Origin: Desulfoluna butyratoxydans | GTDB taxonomy: Bacteria > Desulfobacterota > Desulfobacteria > Desulfobacterales > Desulfolunaceae | Reading direction: 5' to 3' | Length of the DNA stretch: 64,000 nucleotides | Assembly (NCBI RefSeq): GCF_900699765.1 | Contig: NZ_CAADHO010000003.1 | Location: 372,001 to 436,000 of the forward strand | Shown: positions 16,988 through 25,411 of the stretch, in pieces | Numbering within the stretch: the first letter of the stretch is position 1 | Layout: each line of letters starts with the position of its first letter | Position numbers and translations under genes: made by a program | The notes under the pieces: generated by a model | What the model was told of the DNA's origin: nothing | The model's database searches: none | What the model saw: only the letters and a program-made list of their open reading frames with translations

Positions 16988-17611
16988 ATGCCGAAGATTG
17001 TGGACAAAGAGGCCAGGCGGGAAGAGATCGCCGAGAAAGCCGCCCATCTTTTTTTCCTTGAGGGGTACGAGAACACACCGGTTCGGGCCATCACCGAGGC
17101 GGCAGGTATCTCCAAGGGCTCCTTTTACGACTATTTTTCGTCCAAGGAGGAGATCCTGGGCTTTATTGCCGAGGCGCGTTTTCGCAAGTGGCGGGACCTG
17201 TTTGAAGGGGCCGTGCGTTCGGTCGAGGGCCAGGGTGCCGCAGCCGAGCTATCGGCGGTGGTGACGGAGGCCATCCGGTCGGTGGCGTCCCTGACGCCCC
17301 ATACGGTGAATATGCTGGACCTCTGGCGCATGGCCATGCGCGGCCGTGGCGCCTCGGACCTGGCACACGCCATGGACCGTGCCATGGCCGAGCTTCGGGC
17401 CATTCTGGAAACGGTGGTGGACAAGGGGAAGGCCGCAGGCGAGTTCCGCGGAGACACCGACTCCCGGGCCACGGCCGTGGGTGTCCTGGGGCTGGTCTCC
17501 GGGCTTACCATGCATGTGAACATGATGAACACCACCCCCATGGATCCGTCCCACATGGCTGAGAAGACCTGCGGGCTGATTTTGTCGGGGATAGAAATAA
17601 AGGCGCTGTAA
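16988..17611 (+). CDS. TetR-family transcriptional regulator
   Basis: The 207-residue protein has an N-terminal TetR helix-turn-helix domain: IAEKAAHLFFLEGYENTPVR, then ITEAAGISKGSFYDYFSSKEEI. A variable C-terminal ligand domain follows. The start at 16988 has GGAGGGCGAG in front; a start four codons upstream is in frame but lacks a spaced site. It probably represses its own promoter through the palindrome at 16950-16971. With only 24 bases to the next gene, it probably also controls the metallo-beta-lactamase-fold hydrolase. The ligand is unknown. Confidence 0.88.
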   Translation: MPKIVDKEARREEIAEKAAHLFFLEGYENTPVRAITEAAGISKGSFYDYFSSKEEILGFIAEARFRKWRDLFEGAVRSVEGQGAAAELSAVVTEAIRSVASLTPHTVNMLDLWRMAMRGRGASDLAHAMDRAMAELRAILETVVDKGKAAGEFRGDTDSRATAVGVLGLVSGLTMHVNMMNTTPMDPSHMAEKTCGLILSGIEIKAL

Positions 17612-17635
17612 CGCGCCGGACGGACAGGTATACGG

Positions 17636-18520
17636 ATGGTAGTGTCGTTGGGAGATGGTATCTCCCTGATTGTGAATGCAGGGTACGGCGGGTCAAACTG
17701 CCTGTATGTGGACGGAGAGCAGCGGGTCCTTGTGGAGACCGGCGGGGAAGAGGGCCTGTCGGAAATCGATCCCGAGGGCGTGGACCTTATTATCAACACC
17801 CATCGCCACATCGATCATGTCAAGGGCAACGGGTTGTTTCCAAAGGCCAGGGTGTGTGTTCACCCCGACGAGAGGGCGGCCATGGGGGATGTGGACCTCG
17901 TGGCAGCCAGCGGCGGGTGGCCCCGCCTCATGGACGGGGGATTCCAGGATTACATGGACGAGTTTCCCGTGGACCCGGACCTGCTGTACGCCGAGCGCCC
18001 GGTCCACGGGACCCTTACGGACGGCGAGGTGATCGACTGCGGGCGGACCCGCATGGAGGTCCTTCATACCCCCGGCCACACCGCAGGGCATTGCGCCCTG
18101 TTTTTTCCCGAGGAGGAGCTTCTTTTTGCAGGGGATATCTGCTTAACGGCGGTGGGACCCAACTATGCCGATCCCGATGCGGACATCGACAAGCTTATGG
18201 ACTCCATTGATCGGATCGCGGCCCTGAAGCCCAAAGCCCTGGTGTCATCCCACAGCAAACAGGTATTCAACGGCAATTCCGCAGAGGTGCTCTCCGAGTT
18301 CCGGGGGCGCATCCTGCGTCGGGAAGAGAGGGTTCTGGCCGCCATCAGGGAGCAGCCTGCTGATATCCATGCCCTGGCGGCAAGACGGCTCATCTATCCC
18401 CGTCACCCCACCCGCTTTGTTGTGTTCTGGGAAAAGAGCATGATCGAAAAACACCTTCTCCGCCTGGAAAAGGCCGGGCTTGCCGAGGTATCCGAGGATG
18501 GAATCTGGCATCCGGTGTAG
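17636..18520 (+). CDS. Metallo-beta-lactamase-fold hydrolase
   Basis: The 294-residue protein has the MBL zinc motif THRHIDH near residue 60, a second motif HTPGHTAGHCAL, the bridging Asp in LLFAGD and a late His in SSHSKQ. The C-terminal 80 residues, with ERVLAAIREQPADIHALAAR and a helical tail, resemble the winged-helix end of LACTB2/glyoxalase-II-like or ribonuclease-like MBL proteins. It follows the TetR gene by 24 bases and is likely regulated by it. The substrate (thioester, hydroxyacyl-glutathione, RNA or other) cannot be decided from sequence. Confidence 0.85.
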   Translation: MVVSLGDGISLIVNAGYGGSNCLYVDGEQRVLVETGGEEGLSEIDPEGVDLIINTHRHIDHVKGNGLFPKARVCVHPDERAAMGDVDLVAASGGWPRLMDGGFQDYMDEFPVDPDLLYAERPVHGTLTDGEVIDCGRTRMEVLHTPGHTAGHCALFFPEEELLFAGDICLTAVGPNYADPDADIDKLMDSIDRIAALKPKALVSSHSKQVFNGNSAEVLSEFRGRILRREERVLAAIREQPADIHALAARRLIYPRHPTRFVVFWEKSMIEKHLLRLEKAGLAEVSEDGIWHPV

Positions 18521-18524
18521 AGAT

Positions 18525-18555
18525 GCCTCCACCTCGCCGCCGGAGGCACGTTTTT
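18525..18555 (+). terminator. Terminator built from a GCCTCC/GGAGGC repeat end
   Basis: GCCTCC (18525-18530) pairs with GGAGGC (18542-18547) and is followed by ACG and six T residues. It lies right after the MBL gene. The loop ACCTCGCCGCC is shared with the R1 dispersed repeats, so this may be a shortened repeat used as a terminator. Confidence 0.6.
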
Positions 18556-18588
18556 TGAGCCGACTTTAACCATAGAAGGTCGCCTATC

Positions 18589-19209
18589 TCAGGGCTCTTC
18601 CCTCTTTTTCTTGTTTTCCCGCGCCCCATAGGCGATGAGCCCCAGAAGGGCCCCTCCGGCCACGGCACCGTAAAAGGGGTTTTTGCCGTAGTGTGACAAA
18701 AGCTGGGTGAGAAAGCCGACAAAGAGGAGGTAAGCGGTGAATCCCAGGCCCGTGAAGGCGCCGTCCACAAGGGATTCCCGCACAGGGTGACGGCGGGGAA
18801 ACCCGCCGAACCGGCTGAGGATCAGGCAGCCGATGGGGATATAGGGGGAGAGGCCCTGGACATGGGGAAAGAGCCCGGGGGCTAGGAGCCGCAGGAAAAG
18901 TTCCAGAAAGGGGATGAGCATGGAGGCGCAGAGAAGGTAGAGCATCCCCCGAAGCACGGGCAGGACGTACCGAAGGGAAGACGGCGCCTCCCTCAGGAAA
19001 CAGGGCGAGGAGGACGCCCAGGAGAAGAAGGCGTTGGCGGTCAAAAGCACCAGGGTTGTGCCGCCTCCCAGGAAGAGGGCCGAGAGGACACCGGTACTCA
19101 CCGAAAAGAGACTCACCAGCCAGAAAACACTGAAAAAAACCACCCACCCCGGCGGATCGATCCACACATCATAAAAAAAACGGCGGAAAAGGCGCCCCAC
19201 TAAGTTCAT
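18589..19209 (-). CDS. Polytopic membrane protein of unknown function
   Basis: The 206-residue protein has five or six hydrophobic segments, among them WVVFFSVFWLVSLFSVSTG, FLGGGTTLVLLTANAFF and GLGFTAYLLFVGFLTQLL. It ends in a very basic tail (RENKKKREEP). The ATG at 19209 (MNLVGRLFRRFF) is chosen because GGGAG precedes it; the frame is open upstream to 19416 but that part lacks protein-like character. It lies downstream of ppiC on the same strand. Not recognised. Confidence 0.65.
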   Translation of the reverse strand: MNLVGRLFRRFFYDVWIDPPGWVVFFSVFWLVSLFSVSTGVLSALFLGGGTTLVLLTANAFFSWASSSPCFLREAPSSLRYVLPVLRGMLYLLCASMLIPFLELFLRLLAPGLFPHVQGLSPYIPIGCLILSRFGGFPRRHPVRESLVDGAFTGLGFTAYLLFVGFLTQLLSHYGKNPFYGAVAGGALLGLIAYGARENKKKREEP

Positions 19210-19270
19210 GCGATGCTCCCTGTTGCTCAGGTTGAGACGACGTGGCCGTGCGGTCGGCCCCGGTTGTGTA

Positions 19271-19305
19271 TGTGCTATCTGATATATCACAAAAACCATA
19301 GCACA
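19271..19305. promoter_or_regulatory. Inverted repeat upstream of membrane-protein gene
   Basis: TGTGCTAT at 19271-19278 and ATAGCACA at 19298-19305 are perfect inverted arms 19 bases apart, in AT-rich DNA 62-96 bases upstream of the start at 19209. It could be an operator or a weak stem. Confidence 0.35.
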
Positions 19306-19434
19306 GTTTGGACCGAAGGAGCAGGATATTTGGAAGGGGGAACCCAGGTGCGCCCCGGGTGTGCATGGATTGCCCCGGGACCGACACATATCGCGTCCCG
19401 GGGCGGGGACAAGCATGGGATGGAGCCCATGGCA

Positions 19435-19716
19435 TCAGTCCTTACGGCTGATGACCTCCACGAGGTGGTAGCCGAAGTCTGTTTTGACGGGGCCTGTGAC
19501 CACGCCGGGCTCTGCGGAGAAGACCACCTTATCAAACTCGGGTACCATCTCACCGGGCTGGAACTCGCCCAGGAATCCTCCCTGGTCACCGGAGGGGCAG
19601 GTGGAGAATTTTTTGGCGAGCTTGGCGAAATCACCGCCGTTTTCTATCTTTTTCTTCAGGTCGTTGCACTCTTTTTCGGTTGCCACAAGGATGTGGCGGG
19701 CTTTTGCACTGGCCAT
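19435..19716 (-). CDS. ppiC: Parvulin peptidyl-prolyl cis-trans isomerase
   Basis: The 93-residue product is a single stand-alone parvulin domain closely resembling E. coli PpiC in length and pattern: ARHILVATEKE, DFAKLAKKFSTCPSGDQGG, LGEFQPGEMVPEFDKVVFS and TDFGYHLVEVISR. It has no signal peptide and should act in the cytoplasm to speed prolyl isomerisation during folding. The start at 19716 (MASAKARH) matches the family; the upstream open frame to 19785 is not conserved-looking. Confidence 0.93.
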   Translation of the reverse strand: MASAKARHILVATEKECNDLKKKIENGGDFAKLAKKFSTCPSGDQGGFLGEFQPGEMVPEFDKVVFSAEPGVVTGPVKTDFGYHLVEVISRKD

Positions 19717-19823
19717 GATGTTGTCCTTTGTCGATGACGATGGGTTTCGGGTGTCGGCCTGTGTCCCGTTGGAGCACTGGCCCAAAGCTTTTCTATACCA
19801 TGCCCCGAGCCGTGAGCGGAGGA

Positions 19824-20486
19824 TTATCTCTGCAGGGCGTCTTCCACCCAGGCCGCGACGGCAGAGGGGGATTCGGCCACCGGGTGGCCGGCGGGCCCCC
19901 GTTCAAGGCCCCATCCGTAGGAGACGCCCAAAAAGGGAGCCCCTGCCTTTTCTGCGGCAAGCCGGTCCGAGGGCTGGTCTCCCACAAAGAGAAGGGCGGT
20001 GACCGGAATGCCCAGGGCATGCGCTCCGAGCCGGATGGCATCGGCTTTGGGCATGCCGTCGGTTGTGTCCCGGGCAAAGACGCAATGGGGGTGAAAAAGG
20101 GTGAACAGATCGCCCAGGGGGCCCTGGACATTGGCCAGGGTGTTGGCCGTAACAATGCCCAGGGGAAGGCCCGAGGCCGAGAGGCTGCGGAGCATCCGGG
20201 GAACGCCTTCGAACAGCGGAATGCGGTAGCGGTCCGTAAACCCGGCGCGATACTCCCGGTCTCCTTTTCGGGCAGCCTCTTCGGGGAACCCCACAGCACG
20301 AAAAAAGGCCGTCATGGGGCTGATGGGAATCCCGCTTGCGGCGATTTTCTTGAACGCGTCACTGTTCGGGATGTCCAGTCCCAGGGCGTACCGGGCGTTT
20401 AACTCCCTGCAGATGGCAAGGTGGGGGGGAAGGGAGTCCAGGAGGACCCCGTCCACGTCGAAAAACACGGCCTTTATTTCGGGCAT
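19824..20486 (-). CDS. HAD-superfamily phosphatase (Gph-like)
   Basis: The 220-residue protein has HAD motif I FFDVDGVLLDS with nucleophile Asp9 and Asp11, motif II IVTANT, motif III Lys in GMPKADA, and motif IV FVGDQPSD. The cap lies between motifs I and II, as in subfamily I enzymes such as phosphoglycolate phosphatase and beta-phosphoglucomutase. The start at 20486 has GGAGGT upstream. It lies upstream of ppiC with about 107 bases between. The substrate is not predictable. Confidence 0.85.
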   Translation of the reverse strand: MPEIKAVFFDVDGVLLDSLPPHLAICRELNARYALGLDIPNSDAFKKIAASGIPISPMTAFFRAVGFPEEAARKGDREYRAGFTDRYRIPLFEGVPRMLRSLSASGLPLGIVTANTLANVQGPLGDLFTLFHPHCVFARDTTDGMPKADAIRLGAHALGIPVTALLFVGDQPSDRLAAEKAGAPFLGVSYGWGLERGPAGHPVAESPSAVAAWVEDALQR

Positions 20487-20961
20487 GGTGTGGTTGACCT
20501 CCAACGGGCGGTTGCAGGGGCCTGGTCCGGGGCCCGGCAGCGCAGATAAAAGTGTGGGTATCGCATGAACTGGCACCTTGAGATGCACTCGAACCCTTCT
20601 TCTGCACACCATATCAGAAAAGAGTCCGGGGCGGAGGGTGTGTTTTTGGCTTTATCCCGGGGGCGCTGCCGGAAGGGGATAGTTTTGCCTGATCTTGCGT
20701 AAATGGAAGTGTTGACAGTGCTTTTCAGGTGCTGGTATCATGAAAAGGTGATTGGGTGCCTTCTTCCCCCTCAAGATTCATCTTTCGTGCTTTTCGTTTT
20801 CCTGTATCTGTTTTTTCATGCATTTTCAGTTGTGTCCGGTCGATCCGCCTGTCTGCCGATGTCAGACAGGAATGTCATGGCTTTTTTTCGAGTTGTGCCT
20901 GCATATGGGGCAACCCTCGAAGACGCCTGTGGTACCCCATAAACCTGTATAAGGAGCGAAC
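20487..20961. other. Divergent intergenic region, no gene seen
   Basis: These 475 bases separate the HAD gene from the DUF2845 gene. They hold the promoter at 20712-20741 and then a pyrimidine-rich stretch. Several short open frames of 65-80 codons overlap here, but none has a ribosome-binding site or recognisable sequence. A leader of about 210 bases is implied. Confidence 0.5.
20712..20741 (+). promoter_or_regulatory. Strong sigma-70-type promoter
   Basis: A perfect TTGACA at 20712-20717, an 18-base spacer and TATCAT at 20736-20741. It points toward the small exported protein starting at 20962. Confidence 0.7.
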
Positions 20962-21261
20962 ATGATACGAGTAAAAAGTCTGGCTGTTGCCATGGTTGCC
21001 GCTTTTTTGCTGGCGTCGGCAGTACCGGCCGTTGCCGCCACCTCATTCCGGTGCGGGTCCACCATCGTCAAGCCTGGGATGCTTGACGTGGATATCCTGA
21101 ACAACTGCGGCGAGCCCTCCAGCAGGGAGATTGTCGGGAAAACCACCGGTAAAATGGAGCTCAACATCGAGCGGTGGGTCTACGGCCCCATCAGCGGGTA
21201 CATGTACATCCTCTATTTTAAAGCCGGAACCCTGGAAAAAATCGAATCCTACCGGCCCTGA
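20962..21261 (+). CDS. Small exported DUF2845-type protein
   Basis: The 99-residue product has a cleavable signal peptide (about 1-26, ending AVPAVAA). The mature domain has FRCGSTIVKPGM, NNCGEPSSRE and a final strand ERWVYGPISGYMYILYF, the pattern of DUF2845, a small periplasmic SmpA/BamE-like fold family. The two cysteines may form a disulfide. AAGGAGCG precedes the ATG. It is a single-gene unit between the promoter at 20712 and the terminator at 21329. Confidence 0.8.
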   Translation: MIRVKSLAVAMVAAFLLASAVPAVAATSFRCGSTIVKPGMLDVDILNNCGEPSSREIVGKTTGKMELNIERWVYGPISGYMYILYFKAGTLEKIESYRP

Positions 21262-21328
21262 TCGGGCTTATATCAGCTTTTCCGATGCGGTTTCCCCCGG
21301 AAAGATAAACGGCACGGTCTGCCCTTTG

Positions 21329-21357
21329 CCCGTGAACCTCTGGTTCACGGGTTTTTT
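21329..21357 (+). terminator. Rho-independent terminator
   Basis: A 10-bp perfect stem, CCCGTGAACC / GGTTCACGGG, with a TCT loop and six T residues directly after. It ends the DUF2845 transcript 68 bases after the stop. Confidence 0.92.
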
Positions 21358-21376
21358 ATTGGGCCGGCGCAAGCTG

Positions 21377-22093
21377 TCAACACTTCAGGGCCTTGGATGC
21401 GAAGGTTTTGAAGGCCGATTTTTCACGGGCGAGGCCCTCATCCACATGGGCGCCGCTCTGTACTTCGATAAAGGTTTTCACGGTGTGCATCATGGCACGG
21501 TTTACCGAAGCGATGCTCTCCGCGAGCTCCAGGGCCCGTGTGAGAAGGGCCTCCCGGGGCACCACCTCATTGACCAGGCCCCAGCCAAAGGCTTTTTCCG
21601 CCGGGACCTTTTCGCAGGTCAGGGAGATCTGGAGGGCACGCCTCCGGCCCACGGCCTGCTGAAGGAGCTGGGTCATGCCCCAGCCGGGGTGGATGCCGAT
21701 TTTGGCGTGGGTGTCCATGAAGTAGGCCGTGTCGTCTGCGATGAGAAAATCGCAGTTCAGGGCCAGCTCAAAGCCTCCGGTGACGGCGTAGCCGCTCACC
21801 GCCCCGATGACCGGTGTGGCACACTCCTGAAACACGTCCACCATGTCTTTTCCGTCCCCTCGGGGGTTGACCAGGTTGTCTGTGGCAAGGCAGTCCAGGT
21901 CGATGCCCGAGCAGAAGCTGGTCCCCTGGCCGCAAAGGACCAGGGCGCCTACGTCGTTGTCGTTATCGCCCTTTTCCACGCAGTCGAATAACTCCGTGAG
22001 CAGCTGCTGGGTGATGGCGTTGCGGCGCTCGGGGCGGTTAAGGGTGATGAGCCCCACGGCTCCCTTTTTTTCGTACATTACAACCGGGGTCAT
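21377..22093 (-). CDS. Enoyl-CoA hydratase/isomerase family protein (one catalytic Glu)
   Basis: The 238-residue crotonase-fold protein has an N-terminal LNRPERRNAIT, the CoA/oxyanion segment FCSGIDLD, and AVSGYAVTGGFELALNCDF with the first catalytic Glu. At the position of the second Glu of true hydratases (usually G-x-P-E) it has THAKIGIHPGWG with no acid. A simple enoyl-CoA hydratase would use both, so isomerase, decarboxylase or lyase chemistry is possible. AGGAGA precedes the ATG. It lies 18 bases downstream of a second crotonase gene, in a likely two-gene operon for acyl-CoA metabolism. Confidence 0.85.
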   Translation of the reverse strand: MTPVVMYEKKGAVGLITLNRPERRNAITQQLLTELFDCVEKGDNDNDVGALVLCGQGTSFCSGIDLDCLATDNLVNPRGDGKDMVDVFQECATPVIGAVSGYAVTGGFELALNCDFLIADDTAYFMDTHAKIGIHPGWGMTQLLQQAVGRRRALQISLTCEKVPAEKAFGWGLVNEVVPREALLTRALELAESIASVNRAMMHTVKTFIEVQSGAHVDEGLAREKSAFKTFASKALKC

Positions 22094-22111
22094 GGCGGGT
22101 GTCTCCTGTGG

Positions 22112-22861
22112 CTACTGGTTCGGGTTGTGCATGGCAAAGGCCATGAGCATCTGGTTGCGGTCCTCCATCTGGAGGCAGGCCTCCAGGCCCCCCGCATCGA
22201 TGTTGGCGTTGATGGCTTCCTTGGTCATGCGAATGCCCAACGGGTTTTTCGAGAGCATGATGGTGGCCAGCTCCGTTGCCGTGGGGATCATGGCCTCCCT
22301 GGGGACCACGCGGCTCGCAAAGCCTAAAGCCATGGCCTCTTCTGCGCCCATCCAGTTGCCGGTAAGGAGGTACTCGTTGGCCCGGCCCGAGCCGATGAGT
22401 CTGGGCAGGAAGTAGCTGGAGGCCATGTCCGCCCCCCCTAAACCGATGTTGATGTAGGCGGCGGAGAAGCGGGCGTTGTCGGCGAGGATGCGGATGTCCG
22501 AGGCCATGGTCAGGGAAAAGCCGATGCCTGCGGCGGCACCGTGGACACAGCAGATCACAGGTTGCGGTATGCGGCGCATGGCCAGCATCAGGCGGCTCAT
22601 GCGTGCCTGGGCGTTGTAGGCGTCGACGGGGCGCATGGCAAAGATCTCCGGGCCGTATCCCTGCATGTCCAGGCCTGCGCAGAAGCCTTTGGCCTGTCCA
22701 CCGTCCAGGATGAGGACCCCCACCTCTTCGTTGTACATGAGCTCTGCGAAAAGGGTCTCCATTTCGCGGACCATCTCTTCGTCAAAGGCGTTGTACTTAT
22801 CCGGCCGGTTGAGGGTGAGTCGGCCGATGCGTCCGTCGCAGCTAAACGTGAGTCGTTCCAT
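22112..22861 (-). CDS. Enoyl-CoA hydratase/isomerase family protein (isomerase-like active site)
   Basis: The 249-residue crotonase-fold protein has LNRPDKYNAFDEEM, AKGFCAGLDMQGYG (oxyanion loop) and CVHGAAAGIGFSLTMASDIR. Neither of the two hydratase Glu positions is acidic (FS and YI are present instead). An Asp is present in GLGGADMASSYFLPRLIG, where dienoyl-CoA isomerases have an essential Asp. This favours an isomerase or a non-hydratase role. The start at 22861 has GGAG upstream; the open frame extends 30 codons further without support. It is the first gene of the crotonase pair. Confidence 0.83.
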   Translation of the reverse strand: MERLTFSCDGRIGRLTLNRPDKYNAFDEEMVREMETLFAELMYNEEVGVLILDGGQAKGFCAGLDMQGYGPEIFAMRPVDAYNAQARMSRLMLAMRRIPQPVICCVHGAAAGIGFSLTMASDIRILADNARFSAAYINIGLGGADMASSYFLPRLIGSGRANEYLLTGNWMGAEEAMALGFASRVVPREAMIPTATELATIMLSKNPLGIRMTKEAINANIDAGGLEACLQMEDRNQMLMAFAMHNPNQ

Positions 22862-23468
22862 GGCGGTCTCCGTGTCCGTCGGTGGTTGGGTGGGGTGTGG
22901 CATCGAAAAGGTGCGCTGTCCTGCATGCTTACAGGGGGAGCTACACGGCATGGGGCGGCGCGGTGTGTTGTCCCGGAAATGCTAATGGGATTGCTCTTTG
23001 TTCGTCAACGAAAAGAGTGGCACCCATGGAAAAAAGTGGGGGCTGAGGGGTGTTTTTTCACCTTATCCCTTTGGGACGCCTGGCGTGGGACCGTGTCTTT
23101 CGCAACGTCGACAGGGCTTTTGCGATGGGGGGTCGTTTTTTTGTAACGGATTGATTTCAATGGGCTTGAACCTCCAGTTCACGGCATGGTATATTAAACT
23201 AAAATTCAATCCAGGGAGTCCATCTGATGATGCCCTGTTGATATCCTTCTCTTTATTCCATTCATTCCAAATCTTTCTTCTTTTCGGTCATACTTTCCAG
23301 ACTTCTCCCCGATTGAGCTGTTCTTGCAACAGTGGTCATTCGTAATGGTGCGGGCTTCCTTCTGTTTTCGAGGTCGGCAACCCCAACGACCTGCGCATCC
23401 GGCCTGGGTCGTTCAATGATCTCGTCGGCATGCATGTCGGCACAAGTGAGCCAAATGGAGGCAAAAAA
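22862..23468. other. Intergenic region with one promoter, no gene seen
   Basis: These 607 bases lie between divergent genes. Apart from the promoter at 23166-23195, only AT- and pyrimidine-rich sequence is seen. Confidence 0.5.
23166..23195 (+). promoter_or_regulatory. Sigma-70-type promoter
   Basis: TTGAAC at 23166-23171, an 18-base spacer and TATATT at 23190-23195, followed by an AT-rich stretch. It points toward the exported protein at 23469 and implies a leader of about 265 bases. Confidence 0.6.
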
Positions 23469-23948
23469 ATGAAAGCTCTCAAACGATGTGTGACCCGTTT
23501 TCTTGCTGTAGCCTTGGTGGTGACGGCGGCCACCCTGGTGGCCGGACCGGTTTCTGCCGGGGTGTTTGATTTTACGTACGGACGGGTCGCCGAACCGGGC
23601 AGCGACCTGTATGCTCTGGGCAACGAAGCCCTTGAACGGGGTCTTGGGGGGACAGCCTATTTTACCAACGGTGAGGGCCGTGTGGTGGAAGTCCGGGCCA
23701 AGAAGATGGCGAGCGGGGATTTGCGCGTCACCAAGCGGCGGGTTTTTATCCCCAAGAATTACGTGGCAAAAAACCATGACCAAACCCTTGAAGCCGAGCA
23801 GACTTACAGCCGCCTTGAGGAGCTGGCCGAGGAAAGCCCCTGGGTCGGTGGGTATGCGTTGCTGCCCCAGAACGAGGGATATGAAGCCTACAAGTTTGGG
23901 GTAATGGTGGAGACCGAGTTCAACAGGAACCACGTCTCGGACAATTGA
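23469..23948 (+). CDS. Exported protein of unknown function
   Basis: The 159-residue product has a signal peptide (MKALKRCVTRFLAVALVV, continuing to VSAG at about 30). The mature part of about 130 residues is polar, with FDFTYGRVAEPGSDLYALGN and a repeated VRAKKM / VTKRRV strand pattern. No cysteine occurs in the mature part. GGAGG precedes the ATG at 23469. It forms a single-gene unit closed by a perfect terminator. Not recognised. Confidence 0.7.
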   Translation: MKALKRCVTRFLAVALVVTAATLVAGPVSAGVFDFTYGRVAEPGSDLYALGNEALERGLGGTAYFTNGEGRVVEVRAKKMASGDLRVTKRRVFIPKNYVAKNHDQTLEAEQTYSRLEELAEESPWVGGYALLPQNEGYEAYKFGVMVETEFNRNHVSDN

Positions 23949-24024
23949 TGACAGACACGTGATAACAGATAGACAGGGCAGGCGCCGTGACAGCTCGTTT
24001 CCATGGCGCCGCCCAGGCCTGATC

Positions 24025-24059
24025 AAAAGGGTGCATGACGTTCATGCACCCTTTTTTTA
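24025..24059 (+). terminator. Rho-independent terminator
   Basis: A 14-bp perfect stem (AAAAGGGTGCATGA / TCATGCACCCTTTT) with a 3-base loop, running into a T tract. Its A-rich left side also makes it usable for the minus-strand gene ending at 24057. Confidence 0.92.
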
Positions 24060-24644
24060 TGCGCGGGGAGAGGAGACGATCCGTGGGCAGGCCCGGCCCC
24101 CATGGGGATCTTTGAACCGGCCCCTGAAGGCACCGTTGCCTTCAGGGTCGCACCAGAGAGCCGGTTTACCGGGGCTCAGCGGGGCAATCATCCGGCTCCA
24201 GAACCGGTTGCGAAGGGCCACCTGGTTCATGAAAAGGGGCCCCTCGGAGTCCATGAGGGGGAGGCCGTTGCCATCGGTCTTCGGGACCATGGCGTCGGTG
24301 GAGGAGAGGGAACCGGTGAGGATCAATCGCTCCCGTACGTCGGCGGGAAGGTGCCCGTGGAGGCGCGACCAGATCCAGGAGCCGATGCCGCGTCGTTTTA
24401 AAGCATCGGGCAGGGAAAACCGCCCCACACACATGAGGAGCTCATCCCGGCTGTTTGTGAACCAGCTCTGGGATTGGGCGTGGCGTCGGGTGGCACCGCC
24501 TGAAGAGGGATCGGGGTAGGTGAGGGTGATGGTGACGCGGCCGTGGCCCTCGGAGGGCATGGAAAAGGAGAAGGCCACCTCACACAACAGGGTGCGCTGG
24601 CTTGCACAGAACAGGCGATACGGAATAGGGGGGCTTTTCTTCAC
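24057..24644 (-). CDS. Hypothetical protein, possibly acetyltransferase-like
   Basis: The 195-residue product is not clearly recognised. A segment LKRRGIGSWIWSRLHGHLP resembles the acetyl-CoA-binding loop and helix of GNAT acetyltransferases (R/Q-x-x-G-x-G/A), but the rest gives no support. It has no signal peptide or membrane segment. Its ATG overlaps the stop of the upstream Nudix gene by 4 bases, so the two are translationally coupled and probably work on related substrates. Confidence 0.6.
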   Translation of the reverse strand: MKKSPPIPYRLFCASQRTLLCEVAFSFSMPSEGHGRVTITLTYPDPSSGGATRRHAQSQSWFTNSRDELLMCVGRFSLPDALKRRGIGSWIWSRLHGHLPADVRERLILTGSLSSTDAMVPKTDGNGLPLMDSEGPLFMNQVALRNRFWSRMIAPLSPGKPALWCDPEGNGAFRGRFKDPHGGRACPRIVSSPRA

Positions 24645-25039
24645 CTGGCCTGGGATTCCTCGCGCTGCATGTATCGTCTGGCAAGGGGCAGGTCGGGCTC
24701 AAGGAGGTCGTAGGAGAGAAGGTCCCGGGGGCGTACCCAGTCGATGCGGTCATGGTCTGTGGGGGCAAGGTCCCCGGACTCCCACTTCAGCTCGTAGCCC
24801 AGCAGGCGGATGGCGGCGGTACCGGTGTGGGCGATGCTCTCCCCGACGTAGGTTACGACCGAGGCACGGATGCCCAGTTCCTCACGGATTTCCCGGACAA
24901 TGGCCTCCTCCGGGGTCTCTCCGTCCTCAACCTTTCCCCCGGGAAATTCCCAGCGGCCCCCATGGCGGGTGCCGGCTCGGTGCCGCGCAACAAGAATGGT
25001 TCCTTTTTTGCGGATAATGGCTGCAACGACGGTGAGCAT
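24641..25039 (-). CDS. MutT-like Nudix hydrolase
   Basis: The 132-residue protein carries a complete Nudix box, beginning GGKVEDGETPEEAIVREI and continuing REELGI (residues about 35-58). It matches the MutT/CTP-pyrophosphohydrolase subgroup in size and in its start AAIIRKKGTILVARH. Such enzymes remove oxidised or unusual nucleoside triphosphates. AAGGA precedes the ATG. It is the first gene of a two-gene unit with the protein at 24057-24644. Confidence 0.88.
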   Translation of the reverse strand: MLTVVAAIIRKKGTILVARHRAGTRHGGRWEFPGGKVEDGETPEEAIVREIREELGIRASVVTYVGESIAHTGTAAIRLLGYELKWESGDLAPTDHDRIDWVRPRDLLSYDLLEPDLPLARRYMQREESQAR

Positions 25040-25411
25040 GGGATGTTCCTTGTGGGTTCGGGTAAAAAAAAGAAATGTACCCTATCAGCTCAACCAACGG
25101 CGCGCAAGTCTTCCCGGGTGCTTCCTCTGGGCCAACGCATGTAGATTTTTGCCTCCGGCGCCCTGTCGGAGGATGCGTCCCTTCAAGGCATAGCCTCTCT
25201 TCTTTATTTTATTACCGAAACGTTTTTGCGGAGCTTTTTTCAAAAAGCGACCCGCCGGAGGCAAGTGGATTATTACATGCGTTGGCCCCCGGCGCTTCCT
25301 GGGCGCCCCTGCGTTTTTTTGGGGCCGTTGCCTCGACTTTGGGGGGGAATGGGTGTATCTGGAAGCAGGATAACCGGAAAAGGATAGACCCCAACCCACA
25401 GGACAGGACCC
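25040..25411. other. Divergent intergenic region with repeat
   Basis: No gene is seen in these 372 bases between the Nudix and cmoM genes. Positions 25222-25263 carry one copy of dispersed repeat R3, and a TGCCTCCGGCG motif lies near 25150. Confidence 0.6.
25222..25263. repeat. Dispersed repeat R3, copy 1
   Basis: This segment reads GTTTTTGCGGAGC, a T run, CAAAAAGCGACCCG and CCGGAGGCAA. Apart from run-length differences it is the same as 42874-42920. It is bounded by the GCCGGAGGC motif seen at the ends of the other repeat families here. Confidence 0.8.
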
